Shown piece by piece: positions 43,351 to 55,812 of a DNA stretch of 64,000 nt. The position numbers were made by a program, and so were the translations under genes. Each line of letters opens with the position of its first letter. Within the stretch, counting starts at the first letter, position 1. Below the pieces are notes generated by a model that was given only the letters and a program-made list of their open reading frames with translations, did not search any database and had not been told where the DNA came from. The stretch is from Cytospora piceicola. Lineage: Eukaryota; Ascomycota; Sordariomycetes; Diaporthales; Cytosporaceae. The stretch is taken from NCBI GenBank assembly GCA_023375675.1, contig JALQBC010000064.1, forward strand, positions 81,262-145,261. The letters run 5' to 3'.

Positions 43351-45944
43351 TAATAGGTGTAAGTTAGCTATTAAAAAGGACTGGTATCTTATCGTGTAAG
43401 GAATTTAGTGTCTGTAAGAAGAGGTATAGGAATTACCGGAGTAGGTAGTAGAAGAACGTAAGCTACTATATAAAGTATATAAGAAGCAGTAGTAGGACTA
43501 CTTAAAGGCCTTATGTTATAAAAGATTAGAAACTTAATAATTAAATACGCCGCTTAAGCTAATTCGAATATAATAAAGTAACGCTCTTTAAACATTACTT
43601 TATTATCTTCTTTATAGCTTTAAGCAGTAATATAATTAATTAATTAAATTATAAAACGGCTGCTTAGTTAAGTAAGTAGTTAGGCTTACCGTTATAGTAA
43701 AGCGGCAGAACCGTTAAGCTGCTTAGCTTATAGATAGGTTACTATACTAGGCTTAGTAATAGCTTTAAACTTAAAGAATAAATATATATAACTTAAACTA
43801 ACAGACTATATAATCGATTATATTTATATTACCTTATATACTTATTAATACTAATTAGTAGTTATATAGATAACCTTTAATAATAAGATTAAAAGAGGTA
43901 GATTTTTCTTACGATTATTATATAACGATTAAAGCTTCTTTATAAGCTATTTATCGTATTTTAAGTTGTAATATCTACGTTAAAATTAAGGCTATTTATA
44001 GTTATTTAAATATAGCTAATTTTTAAAAAGTAGTCGATATTAACTAATAGACCCTTATAAGGCCTTTTTAAATTAAATTAATAATAACGTATTTATTTAA
44101 AAAACTACTTTATAACTTACTAGTATATACTATCGTATAATACCTTTAAAACTTCTTTATACTATAAACTTTCTTTTAAAATAAAACTATATACTTATTT
44201 TATACTATAAACTTCCTTTAAAGTAAAACTTATACTTTTTCTCGGCTTATTACTTCTTTTACTAAAAAATAACCTTTCTTTATAACCTTTCCTTATAATA
44301 ATTATAAACCTTCCTTTTATACCTTTACTTTATAACTTTATAATAAACCTTCTTTATATTAATAACCTTATTTATAATCTTTATAACCTTTATAACCTTT
44401 CTTTTCCTTATAACTATACTTATAATTTCCTTTCTTCTTTAAAACTTTATAATATCCTTCTTTAAAAGCCTTACTTTATATAATAATCACGGTATAACCT
44501 TTATAAAGGTACTTATTATAACTAGTAAGGTTTATATTATTAGTAGAATATATATATAAGAGATAAATAATGTTCCGAGCTTTATCTGTTACGATAATTA
44601 AAAGGTAGTAAAACTTATTATAAGAATAATACTTAGATTAATAATTAAAAAGAGACTATAAAAGCTATTTAAATAATAGTAATAACTATATTATATACCT
44701 GTTTCTTTAATATAGCTTAATAACCTTTTATTAAGTTTTTCGAGTCTTAATATAAAACTTAAAAGGTTAGTTTTTAAGTCTTTCGAGTTACCTTCTTTTA
44801 TAACTTTAACCTTAATAAGTTACTTTAATTAGCCGGAACTTTTTTATAAAGATTCCGTCTATTCCGATATACTAGCTTTACTTAAGCTATATATAACTTT
44901 TAACTGTATAATCCTTTAATAATCTAACTTTAAGTTATAATATTATCCTTTTTCTTTATCGGTTTTTATCTTCGAAGACTTATAAGCTATTTCCTTTTAT
45001 CGGCTATATATATTTATACCTTTTTAATTTATTATATTTAATAAAATTATAAAGTTATTTCGTTTTACTTATTCGACTTTTAAAGTAAAATAATAAGCTA
45101 GCCTTTTTATATTTATTCTTTATAACGTTATTAAAATACCTATCTATTTTTATTATAAACGTTATAGTTTTAACGTTTATTAGGTTTTTTAATTAAATTC
45201 CTTTTATTATACCGAATACGTTTATTTTAACCTTATAGGTTATAATATCTTATCTTTAAATAATTCTTTAAAGCTTTTATCGATTTCTTATTAATATTAA
45301 AAGTTAAAAAACAAAATTAAAGATTTAAGAGATAAGTTACTTTATTTATAAAAATAAAAGAAGATATAATAAAAAAAGATAATAAAAGCTATTTATTATA
45401 AGTTATAAAATATAAAAAAGCTAAATAAAGTAAAAGCCGAAAAACAGGTTATTATTAAAGCTATATTAAAACCTTATATTATTTTTATAAGTAAAGGTAT
45501 ATTAAAGTATAATTAAAGTATAATAGATTTAACTAATATTAAAATAAAGTTATTAGAATTTAAAACGAATATTAGTTTTAGTTTAACGTTTAATTAAAAA
45601 AATAAGTTATTTTATATTTTTTAGTTTAATTTATAATAACTAGTTATTCTTTTTAGTTTTACTAATAAGATTCTGTTTAACTAATAATAAACTTTTTAAC
45701 TAATATTAATCTTTTATAACTTAATAAGGTTTTATTTTACTAGTTAAGTTAGTTATAACTAATAATACTTTAAGTTTATTACTTAATCGTTTTAACTAGT
45801 TTAGTTATTAGCTTAACTAGTTTAAGTTTATTATTAATAGTCTTTTTATACTAGTTAATTAATACTTTATAATATTTTAAGTTTTTTATTAGTTTTTATT
45901 ATTAATAAGAAAAGGTTAAGATTAAAGATATTTTAGTTAAATTA
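43351..45944. other. RIP-degraded AT-rich DNA
   Basis: Base composition collapses within about 150 bp of the PTH11-like stop codon. Mostly A, T and TpA-rich words; no reading frame of length survives. Contains the third copy of the hairpin element. Probably old transposon sequence, but nothing can be identified. Confidence 0.6.
43545..43645 (+). repeat. Hairpin element with GTAACGC stem, copy 3
   Basis: CGCCGCTTAAGC at the left end, AATAAAGTAACGC and GTTACTTTATT-like stem arms, and TTTAAGCAG at the right end match the elements at 23284-23440 and 23684-23852, with further C-to-T type changes. Confidence 0.6.
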
Positions 45945-46580
45945 TCTAAGTAATATATATAACCGAGATTTAAAAGGCTTATTTAAGCTATAGTAAAAAT
46001 ACTAGTAATATAGGCTAGAATTTAAGCTATTATATAAGCCTAATTACAGCGAATTATAATAAGCTTAAAGTAAGTAATTAACATTATAACGAAAGATTTA
46101 AAGGTGAATATTGTTTATACTTAGATTTATAATATAAATATATCTAAGTAATATATATAACCGAAATTTAGAAGGCTTATTTAAGCTATAGTAAAAATAC
46201 TAGTAATATAAGCTAGAATTTAAGCTATTATATAAGCTTAATTATAGCGAATTATAATAAGCTTAAAGCGAGTAATTAATATTATAACGAAAGATTTAAA
46301 GGTAAATATTTTTTATATCTAGATTTATAATATAAATCTATCTAAGTAATATATATAACCGAAATTTAAAAGGCTTATTTAAGCTATAGTAAAAATACTA
46401 GTAATATAAGCTAGAATTTAAGCTATTATATAAACGTAATTATAGCGAATTATAATAAGCTTAAAGTAAGTAATTAACATTATAACGAAAGATTTAAAGG
46501 TAAATATTATTTATACTTAGATTTATTATATAAATCTATTTAAGTTATATATATAATTTAAATTTAATAAACTTATTTAA
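45945..46580. repeat. 198-bp tandem satellite, three to four copies
   Basis: TCTAAGTAATATATATAACC recurs at 45945, 46143 and 46341; a divergent fourth copy begins at about 46538. The copies are very similar to each other, so amplification came after, or along with, most of the RIP damage. Confidence 0.9.
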
Positions 46581-46684
46581 GCTATAATAAATAGTATTTA
46601 AAGTTATAGTTATATTATTATATTTTATATTTATTTACTTAAAGTTAAGGTTTTATTAGTTAGTTTATTTATTATTATTAAAGT

Positions 46685-47880
46685 AATAATTAAACTATAT
46701 TATTTTAAAGTAAATACCTTTTATAATCGGTTTAAGTTAAACTAATTAAAAAGGTTTAATATAACTAAATAATAATTTAAATATTAAAAACGTTATAAAC
46801 TTTAAAAGCTAAAGATTTAAGTAATTAATATAATAGTTAAAACGTATTATTTTAAAATAAGTACTTTTTATAATCGATTTAAGCTAAACTAACTAAAAGA
46901 AGCTATAGTTAAAGTATATAATAATTTAAATATTAAGAATATTATAAATTTAAATAGCTATAAATTTAAATAATTAAAGTAATAATTAAAATATATTATT
47001 TCGAATTTAATACTTATTAAAATCGGTTTAAATTAAACTAACTAAAAAAAGCTATAGTTTAACTATATAATAGTTTAAATATTAAAAACGTTATAAATTT
47101 AAAAACTTAAAGATTTTAATAATTAATATAATAGTTAAAATATATTATTTCGAATTTAATACTTATTAAAATCGGTTTAAACTAAACTAATTAAAAGAAG
47201 CTATAGTTAAGCTATATAATAATTAAAATATTAAAAGTATTATAAAGTTAAGTAGCTAAGAATTTTAATAACTAATATAATAGTTAAAATATATTATTTC
47301 GAATTTAATATTTATTAAAATCGGTTTAAGCCGGACTAATTAAAAGAAGCTATAGTTAAGCTATATAGTAATTAAAATATTAAAAACGTTATAAATTTAA
47401 ATAGCTAAGGATTTTAATAATTAAAGTAATAGTTAAAATATATTATTTCGAATTTAATACTTATTAAAATCGGTTCAGGCTAAACTAATTAAAAAAAGCT
47501 ATAGTTTAATTATATAATAGTTTAAATATTAAAAAGGTTATAAATTTAAGTACTTAAGAATTTTAATAATTAATATAATAGTTAAAATATATTATTTCGA
47601 ATTTAATACTTATTAAAATTAGTTTAAGCTAAACCGACTAAAAGAAGCTATAGTTTAGCTATATAGTAGTTTAAATAATAAAAACGTTATAAATTTAAAT
47701 AGTTAAAGATTTAAATAATTAAAGTAATAGTTAAAATATATTATTTTGAATTTAATACTTATTAAAATCGGTTTAAGCTAAACTAACAAAAAAAAGCTAT
47801 AGTTAAGCTATATAGTAGTTAAAATATTAAGAACGTTATAAATTTAAATAACTAAAAATTTAAGTAATTAAAGTAATAGT
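46685..47880. repeat. 149-bp tandem satellite, about eight copies
   Basis: The word ATTATTTCGAATTTAAT recurs at about 47001, 47150, 47299, 47448, 47597 and (varied) 47747, with two more diverged copies before. The unit includes AAGCTATAGTTAAGCTATA and AAAATCGGTTTAAG-like sequence. Confidence 0.9.
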
Positions 47881-47924
47881 GTTACTAGTAGGAAAGGGTT
47901 AAGATTAAAGAATTTTCAGTTAAA

Positions 47925-49165
47925 TTATCTCGGTTAAATATTTTACTTAAATATAGACTTATCTGTTAGATTTTTTTAAACCTAAATTTTAATACCTTCC
48001 CGACACTTTAACGCGTTAGAATTAATCTAATAAGCTTTATAAATGTTAATCTACGCTAGAATATAGTAAAAAAGGCTTTAAGTATACTAGGTAAAAGTTT
48101 AAAGTAAGTATACTTTTAAAATTTAAGGTAAGTATACTTATACTAATCTAAGTTAAATATTTAATTTAAATACAGACTTATTTATTAGATTTTTTTAAAC
48201 TTAAATTTTAATACCTTTCTAGTACTTTTACGTTTTAGAATTAATTTAATAAGCTTTATAAATACTAATCTATGCTAGAATATAATAAAAAGGGTTTTAA
48301 GTATATTAAGTAAAAGTCTAAAGTAAGTATACTTTTAAAGTTTAAAGTAAGTATACTTATACTAATCTAAGTTAAATATTTAACTTAAATATAAACTTAT
48401 CTGTTAGATTTTTTTAAACTTAAATTTTAATACCTTTTTACTACTTTAACGTATTAGAATTAATTTAATAAGCTTTATAAATGTTAATTTACGTTAAAAT
48501 ATAGTAAGAAAAGCTTTAAGTATATTAAATAAAAGTCTAAGATAAGTATACTTTTAAAGTTTAAAGTAAGTATACTTATACTAATCTAAGTTAAATATTT
48601 AACTTAAATATAAACCTATCCGTTAGATTTTTTTAAACTTAAATTTTAATACATTCCCGGCACTTTTATACCTTAGAATTAATCTAGTAAGCTTTATAGA
48701 TACTAATTTATATTAAAATATAGTAAAAAAGGCTTTAAGTATACTTAGTAAAAGTCTAAAGTAAGTATACTTTTAAAGTCTAAGGTAAGTATACTTATAC
48801 TAATCTAAGTTAAATATTTAACTTAAATATAGACTTATTTATTAGATTTTTTTAAACTTAAATTTTAATACCTTCCCGCTATTTTAATACGTTAAAATTA
48901 ATCTAATAAGCTTTATAAATACTAATCTACGTTAAAATATAATAAAAAAAGCTTTAAGTATACTAAGTAAAAGTCTAAGGTAAGTATACTTTTAAAGTTT
49001 AAAGTAAGTATACTTATACTAATTTAAGTTAAATATTTAACTTAAATATAAACCTATCTATTAAATTTTTTTAAACCTAAATTTTAATACCTTCCCGGCA
49101 CTTTTACGCCTTAGAATTAATCTAATAGGCTTTATAAATACTAATCTACGTTAGAATATAGTAAG
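47925..49165. repeat. 219-bp tandem satellite, six copies
   Basis: TTAGATTTTTTTAAAC recurs with exact 219-bp spacing: 47969, 48188, 48407, 48626, 48845 and 49064 (position of the G, or its A in the last copy). Constant spacing over six units without indels is notable. Confidence 0.95.
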
Positions 49166-49234
49166 TAAGCAGCTAAAGCCTTTAAAAAATTAGTATCTTT
49201 ATACTTATTTAAGTATTATATATACTTTAGCTAT

Positions 49235-49420
49235 AGAATCGATCTATTTTTACTAAACTATCGCTAGTATATATATACTAAGAGATAAGTTTAATATACG
49301 TAAGTCGATTTTTTCGATTACTTATATAAATGAATTTATCGGCCTATATAAACGTATACTAAAGCTTACTATAACGTATTATAAGGTAAACCTATATCGG
49401 AGAAACTATAAAAAGGTATA
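49235..49420 (+). repeat. Dispersed repeat with AAGTCGATTTTTT core, copy 1
   Basis: First of four direct copies (others at 49800, 50810 and 56765), each with AAGTCGATTTTTT, AAATTTATCGGC-like and AAGGTAAACC-like blocks in the same order. Confidence 0.8.
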
Positions 49421-49799
49421 TTAGAATAGCCCTTTTAAATAATAATACGTAATTTTAAGTAGTTTAATAAAAGGTTTAACACTTATACTATAAAAGGTTT
49501 AATACCTATACTATAAAAGGTTTAAAAACCTAATACTAATTAATAATAAGTATTTAGTAGTAGTTAACGCTACTTATAATACTACCTTTAATAGACTTAT
49601 AATAGATTTAGTAATAGTTAGTACTACCTATAATACTACCTTTAATAGAATAATATAGCTTATAATAGATTTAGTAGTAGTTAATACCTTTTATAATAGT
49701 ACTTCTAATAGCCTCGGCCTTATTAATTAGAAAGCGCTACCTCTACTTAACGCTGTTTTTAAATAGCTTTTTATCTAAGTTATATATATTACTTAAATA

Positions 49800-49985
49800 T
49801 AAACTATATAGATTTCTCCGAAGTATAGCCGATATATATATACCGGAAAATAAGTTTAGTATATATAAGTCGATTTTTTTAATTACTTATATAAATAAAT
49901 TTATCGGCTTATATAAACACGTACTAAAGCTTACTATAACATGCTATAAGGTAAACCTATATTAGAGAAACTATAAGAAGGTATA
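49800..49985 (+). repeat. Dispersed repeat, copy 2
   Basis: Same order of blocks as copy 1; starts after an AACTATATAGATTT block shared with copy 3. Confidence 0.8.
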
Positions 49986-50159
49986 TTAAAATAGCCTTTT
50001 TAAATAATAGTATATAATTTTAAGTAGTTTAATAAGAGGTTTAACACTTATACTATAAAGGGTTTAGTATTTATACTATAAGGGGTTTAAAAACCTAATA
50101 CTAATTAATAGCAGGTATTTAGTAGTAGTTAACGCTATTTGTAATACTACCTTTAATAA

Positions 50160-50705
50160 ATCTATAATAGATTTAACAGTAGTTAGTACTGCTTATAATA
50201 CTACCTTTAATAGAATAATACACCTTATAATAAATTTAGTAGTAATTAATACTACCTGTAATAAATTTAACAGTAGTTTATACTACCTGTAATACTACCT
50301 TTAATAGACCTGTAATGAATTTAGTAGTAGTTAGTACTGCCTGTAATACTACCTCTGATAGAATAGTACGCCTTATAATAGATTTAGCAATAGTTAATAC
50401 TACCTGTAATGCTACCTTTAAAGGAATAGTACGACCTATAATAGATTTAATAGTAGTTAACACTACCTGTAATATTACCTTTAATAGACCTATAATAGAT
50501 TTAGTAGTAGTTAGTACTACCTGTAATACTACCTCTAATAGAATAGTACGCCTTATAATAGATTTAGTAGTAGTTAATACTGCCTATAATACTACTCTTA
50601 AAGGAATAGTACGACTTATAATAGATTTAATAATAGTTAATACTACTTATAATACTACCTTTAATAAACTTATAATAGATTTAGTAGTAATTAATACCCC
50701 TTATA
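50160..50705 (+). repeat. 180-bp higher-order repeat with open reading frame
   Basis: Short units of 63, 63 and 54 bp alternate as A-B-C-A-B-C, giving a 180-bp higher-order period. The plus-strand frame 50315-50740 reads through the array (141 codons), with units like IDLVVVNTTCNTT followed by variants SNR, FKG or FNR. Nothing else supports a protein; an open frame may survive because the unit is a multiple of three with few CAG, CAA or TGG codons. A related run of units starts at about 49550. Confidence 0.8.
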
Positions 50706-50809
50706 ATACTACTTCTACTAGCCCTAGCCTTATTAATTAAAAAGCGTTACCTCTGTTTAACGCCGTTTTTAAGTAGCCTTTTATTTAAGTTATATATATT
50801 ACTTAGATA

Positions 50810-50995
50810 TAAACTATATAGATTTTTTTAAAGTATAGCCGGTACGTACGTACCGGAAAATAAGTTTAGTATATATAAGTCGATTTTTTCGATTACTTAT
50901 ATAAATAAATTTATCGGCTTATATAAATATATACTAAAGCTTACCGTAGTATACTATAAAGTAAACCTATATCGGAAAGACTATAAAAGAAGTAA
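50810..50995 (+). repeat. Dispersed repeat, copy 3
   Basis: Third direct copy; includes a CGGTACGTACGTACCGG palindrome that is diverged in the others. Confidence 0.8.
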
Positions 50996-51572
50996 CTAAA
51001 AAGGCTTTAAAAAAAGCTTAACTTTAAACTATAACTAAGTTCTGCCTATTATAGTATATCCTTTAATAACCTAAAAGGGGTTATTTAGTTTATTAGGTAT
51101 TCTGTTCTTAAGCCGAAAAGCCTTCTGTTTATAAGATATACTGCTTTTTAAATATTAAAAGTTAGTATACGGTTATAGCTTATCCTTTTTTAGCTATAGC
51201 CGGTTATACTTTCCGAATATATAATTATAGTAGTAATAAAACTTAAGTAGTATATAATAACAATAGTTTAAATAAATCTTAAACACGGTAATATTCTAAC
51301 TTACTAGCTTTACTCTTTTTAAACTAGGCGTTTATAGTATACAGCCTTATAGTTATAACGCTATAAGCAGGTTTTATATTTTAAACGGTTTTTATTACGT
51401 AGTTTTTTAAACAACTTAATAAACTAAGAGTTTCGGTTATAAGGGATTTATAGTAAGTTTTAACCTTATAAACGTAGCTATTTAAACGGCTTATATTAGT
51501 AAAAAGCGTTAGTTATACTAGTATAAGCTTTTCTTCGAAAAGGTAATAGGTAATACTTACTTTTAAAAAACA
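50996..51572. other. AT-rich RIP-degraded DNA
   Basis: No gene or repeat unit could be identified in this stretch. Confidence 0.5.
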
Positions 51573-52065
51573 TTAAATAGCTATACTTAACGTACTATAG
51601 CTACTTTATAATTTAATAGCTTATAGCGGTTTTAAAAAACTTATTATTATAAATTATTTTTTAATTTTAACTAAGAATAAAGTCTAAACTTTATAGTAAG
51701 TATTCGGAAGACTTATACTATAAATTATCTTTTAATTTAAGCTCGGGTTTAATAGCTTATAAAGGCTATTAAATTAACGTTATAAGCGACTAGCTAATAG
51801 CTAATTTTAAAGTAGAAAATAATAAGCAATAGCCTACCTTTAAAGAACGTTAAATAGCTATATTTAAAGTACTATAGCTACTTTATAATCTAATAGCTTA
51901 TAACGGCTTTAAAAAACCTGTTATTACAGATTATTTTTTAATTTTAGTTAAGAATAGAGTTTAAACTTTATAGTAAGTATTTAAAAGACTTATACTTTAA
52001 ATTATCTTTTAATTTAAGCTCGGGTTTAATAGTCTATAAAAGCTATTAGATCGGCTTTATAAATA
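51573..52065. repeat. 277-bp tandem duplication, two copies
   Basis: GTACTATAGCTACTTTATAAT recurs at 51592 and 51869, with the following 190 bp similar in both (shared AATTATCTTTTAATTTAAGC). Confidence 0.8.
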
Positions 52066-52431
52066 ACTAGCTAATAGCTAACTTTTAAGTAAATAATAAT
52101 AAGAGATTTCTACTTATTAAGGGTTATTAATAAGCTACTCTCTTAAGCTTAAGGTCTTTATAGCTAGATAATAACTAAACGCCTTTAAGTTAGAATTTAT
52201 ATTAGAAAGCTATAATAGCTTTAAAAATAAGCTTCGGCTATATACTTTAGTAGGCGATTAATTTACCGGTTTTAAAGTAAATAGTAATAATTTATATATT
52301 ATAATTTAAACTTAAGTAAGGTTAAACATTTTATAAGATAGTTTTATAAGCTGTAAAGTAGCTTTATCGCTATAATTTATTAAAGGTAAGCTGTTTATTA
52401 CTTAGATTTCTTATCTTTTACCTAACAGTTA

Positions 52432-52700
52432 TTGTTAACTGGAATCAGGTCCTGTTCCAATTACCCCCTGCAGGCGGGGCCGGAGGTGGGGCGCTGATTG
52501 GCTAGTCCGGGGGCCTAGTTTTGGAACCGGCCTTCCACGCCGAGTTTAGCTCCGAATTTAATAATTTAACCTAAATCGGAATCCTTACGAAAAGGGCTAT
52601 AAAACCCTATTTTTATTTATTTTTTATCTTATCAGAGGGGGTAGATATTCGAGACTCTAAGGTAAACCCTGCGGATTCGCCTCCTACCCCCCCCGTTATA
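52432..52700 (+). mobile_element. GC-richer island, possible solo LTR
   Basis: The island starts TGTTAACTGGAATCAGG, contains a CTATAAAACCC TATA-like element and ends in a C-rich stretch. It keeps G/C while all flanks are RIP-degraded. The pentamer GTTAT lies on both sides (52427-52431 and 52695-52699), which could be a target duplication, but the right end lacks a CA terminus. The LTR reading is tentative. Confidence 0.3.
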
Positions 52701-52949
52701 GCCTTAACCCTAGCCTTTTTTATAGCCCTGCTTTTTCTTAATATAGTTTAATATATTATTATAATAACTATAATTAATTAAAGCTTATTACTATAATAAC
52801 CGCTATTATAAGAAGCTTATTATAAATATAGCTATAGTAAGTTTATTATAAAAGTAACGATTTTATAGTTATTTCTTAATAAGATTAAATAAATAAAATA
52901 TATTTTTATAATATATATTAAACGCTTTAAAACCCTATTTTTATTTTTC

Positions 52950-53880
52950 TTATATCTAATTTAATAAAATAGATATTAACCTTATTATATTAATAGTTTT
53001 ATTATAACTATTATATCTACTATTCTTAATATAATAAAACGATTTAAATATTTATAAAAAGCTAAAAATAAAATAAAGAAAACCTTATCGGTAGTTTTTT
53101 AATATTTAACTTAATATAATAAATATTATTATTATTATAATAAATATTCTATTATAGCTACTATATCTATTATTTTTAATATAATAAAACGATTTAAGTA
53201 TTTATAAAAAGCTAAAAATTAAATAAAGAAAACCTTATCGGTAGGTTATTAATATCTAACTTAATATAATAGATATTAATATTACTATAGTATATATTCT
53301 ATTATAGCTACTATACTTACTATTCTTAATATAATAAAACGATTTAAATATCTATAAAAAGTTAAAAATAAAACAAATAAAACCTTATCGGTAGTTTTTT
53401 AATATCTAACTTAATATAATAGATATTATTATTACTATAGTAAATATTCTATTATAGCTATTATACGTTTTATTTTTAATATAATAAAATAATTTAAATA
53501 TTTATAAAAAGCTAATATTAATAAGAATAAAACCTTAGTTTTATATTTTTAATACTTAAGTTAATATAAAAGATATTACTATAGTTAAAATAAGTATACT
53601 ATTATTATTATTATAATTCTTACTTTTAATATAATAAAATAATTTAAATATTTTTAAAAAGCTAGAATTAAAAAGAATAAAACTATATCTTTAGTTTTTT
53701 AATACTTACTTTAATAGAATATATATTACTATTATTATAAAAAACTAATTATTATAGCTATTATACTTACTATTTTTATTATATTAATATAATTTAAATA
53801 TATTTAAAAGCTAAAATTAAAAGAAATAAAACTATATTATTAACTATATAATATTTAAATATATTATATTAAAGAAATAA
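52950..53880. repeat. 150-bp tandem satellite, about six copies
   Basis: AAAACCTTATCGGTAG and its decayed versions recur at 150-bp steps (53083, 53233, 53383, 53533, 53683, 53832). Divergence increases to the right. Confidence 0.9.
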
Positions 53881-53933
53881 ATAAGTAAATAAGTAAATAT
53901 ATATATAAGTAATATATTATATAAATACTTTAA

Positions 53934-53980
<47 letters not shown>

Positions 53981-54190
53981 CTAAGTAAGTATATATATAT
54001 AAATAATATATTATATAAATACTTTATTAAATAAGTAAGTAACTAAGTAAGTATATATATATATAAGTAATATATTATATAAATACTTTATTAAATAAGT
54101 AAGTAACTAAGTAAGTAAGTAAATATATATCTATATATAAAAAAGATATTATATACTATATATATATATAATAAAAGTAAAAAGAGAAAA
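53881..54190. repeat. TAAG and TA microsatellite block
   Basis: Alternating (TAAG)n and (TA)n tracts; the middle contains two near-identical units of about 75 bp. The TAAG repeat is the same word as in the 3-kb palindrome. Confidence 0.9.
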
Positions 54191-54310
54191 AAAAAGAAAT
54201 TTTAATTAATTTAATTACAATTTTATTTAATTAAATTACAGATTATTTAAATTTACGATTTTATTTTATTTAATTTACAAATTTTTACAATTTTAATTTT
54301 ATTACGAAAA

Positions 54311-54390
54311 GCACTGTACAGGGGATTTAAACCAGGGACCTTTAAATTACTGTATTTATTACGTAACTACCGACTACACTATCTAATCTA
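54311..54390 (-). other. tRNA-like (possibly SINE-derived) sequence
   Basis: The minus strand has a box-A-like TAGTGTAGTCGG and, about 35 bases on, a box-B-like GGTTTAAATCC. The T stem does not pair well, so this is not an intact tRNA. It could be a RIP-damaged tRNA-derived element. Confidence 0.25.
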
Positions 54391-55129
54391 CTATAGAATC
54401 TATTTAATTATGAATTTGCTTGCTCTGGACCTTTTATAAGAAGAGTTGCTTTCTGAATTAGTAAGGGGGGGGGTAGGGGGGATCTATTTACTAAGGGGTT
54501 TTATTAGGTTTCCTTTTTAAGCTATTTATATTAATAAAATCAGGTAAAAAAAAAATACTACAAAATCGAATAAAATTAAACGTATATAATATTAAATTTA
54601 ATAGTTAAAAAGTATATAAATAAACAAGCTAGCCTATATTTTAAAGTCGAATTAATTTAAAAAAATAATATTTTACTTATACGTTACCGGTAATATATAA
54701 CCGAGGGGTATATATAAAAATAAAGTAAGTATACGGTTTTATAGGTAAAATTTAATAGTATTAGTAAAAAAAAAAAAAAACTAATAAAACCTAGATTTAA
54801 AAGGAGTTAAGTCTTTTAAGAAATAATAAATATAAATATTATTTACTATTTTAATACTTTATACCGTTTATATAAGGGAATTAAAATATATGTTTTATAT
54901 TGTTATTTAGAAGAGAAAACAGGCTTTATTATAGTATACTTTATTATATACTAATATTAACTCTAAGCGGTAAAGTAGTATTAAGAAAAAATAAAAATAT
55001 TAAAAACTCTTTTAAATCGGGCTTATTAAGGCTAATAACTTAACACCGGGTATATATATAGATAAAGTAACCTAATATATATATAATAAAGCTATAGGCG
55101 ACTAGTAATAAAAAGAAAAAAGTGTAACT
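54391..55129. other. AT-rich RIP-degraded DNA
   Basis: Short G run at 54466-54480. No gene recognised. Confidence 0.5.
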
Positions 55130-55205
55130 TTTTAAGACTCGAACCTAGTACCTTTACTATAGTATTTACACAGACACCGTGTTTTTTAGCTAATCTAATA
55201 GTATT
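55130..55205 (-). other. Second tRNA-like sequence
   Basis: Minus strand carries TTAGCTAAAAAACACGG and a box-B-like GGTTCGAGTC about 45 bases later. Stems are imperfect. Confidence 0.2.
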
Positions 55206-55573
55206 AATATCTAGCCTAATACTAAGAATAAAAATAAACTAAAAATAAGGTTTAGATCGCTTTAAGCTTATAAACCCGATTTAGATAGTCCGGAGTCGAT
55301 ATCTATTTTATTTAATTTTTAAACGTAGGTTAAAGTTATAAGACCGAATTTACCCCACTATTAGCCGCCCTACAAATCGCGGGAAATAGCCTTTATAAGC
55401 TGTTTTTTAAGCCGTTTTCTCGTGCAAAGTAGTATAGTTAGTTAAGGCGCAGGCTCGAATCAGCGAAATTACTACGCACAGGCCCCGTAGAAAAAAAATA
55501 ATTTTAATAGGCTCGTTAACGGGATTTATTTACTACCTTCCGCAGTAGAGAGGGTTTTAAAAATACTTTTTTA

Positions 55574-55645
55574 TTAAGAGTATAAAAGGGTTGTCCGAAT
55601 TATTTAATCTTAAGAGTATAAAAGGGTTATCCGAATTATTAATCT
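55574..55645. repeat. 36-bp direct repeat, two copies
   Basis: TTAAGAGTATAAAAGGGTT and the following CCGAATTA occur at 55574 and 55610. Confidence 0.9.
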
Positions 55646-55812
55646 CTTAATTCGATGTTCGTAATACTCCGCTTGCTTATTAATTTATTTCTAGCCCTAC
55701 CTAGTTCTAAATTAATAAGCCTTTAAGCCCCCCTTTTTTTATTTTTTTAATAAACGTAATATATAGTAAAATAAAGTTGATTTTACTATATTTTTATATA
55801 TAGGTTAATTAA

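Noticed and set aside
44820..45480. Possible transposase relic in AT-rich DNA
   Set aside because: A coiled-coil-like stretch appears if stops are read through, but composition alone (Lys, Ile, Leu) can produce this; no catalytic motif seen.
52140..52430. Possible retroelement gag relic
   Set aside because: A frame with in-frame TAGs resembles coding DNA, but no zinc knuckle or other diagnostic motif supports it.
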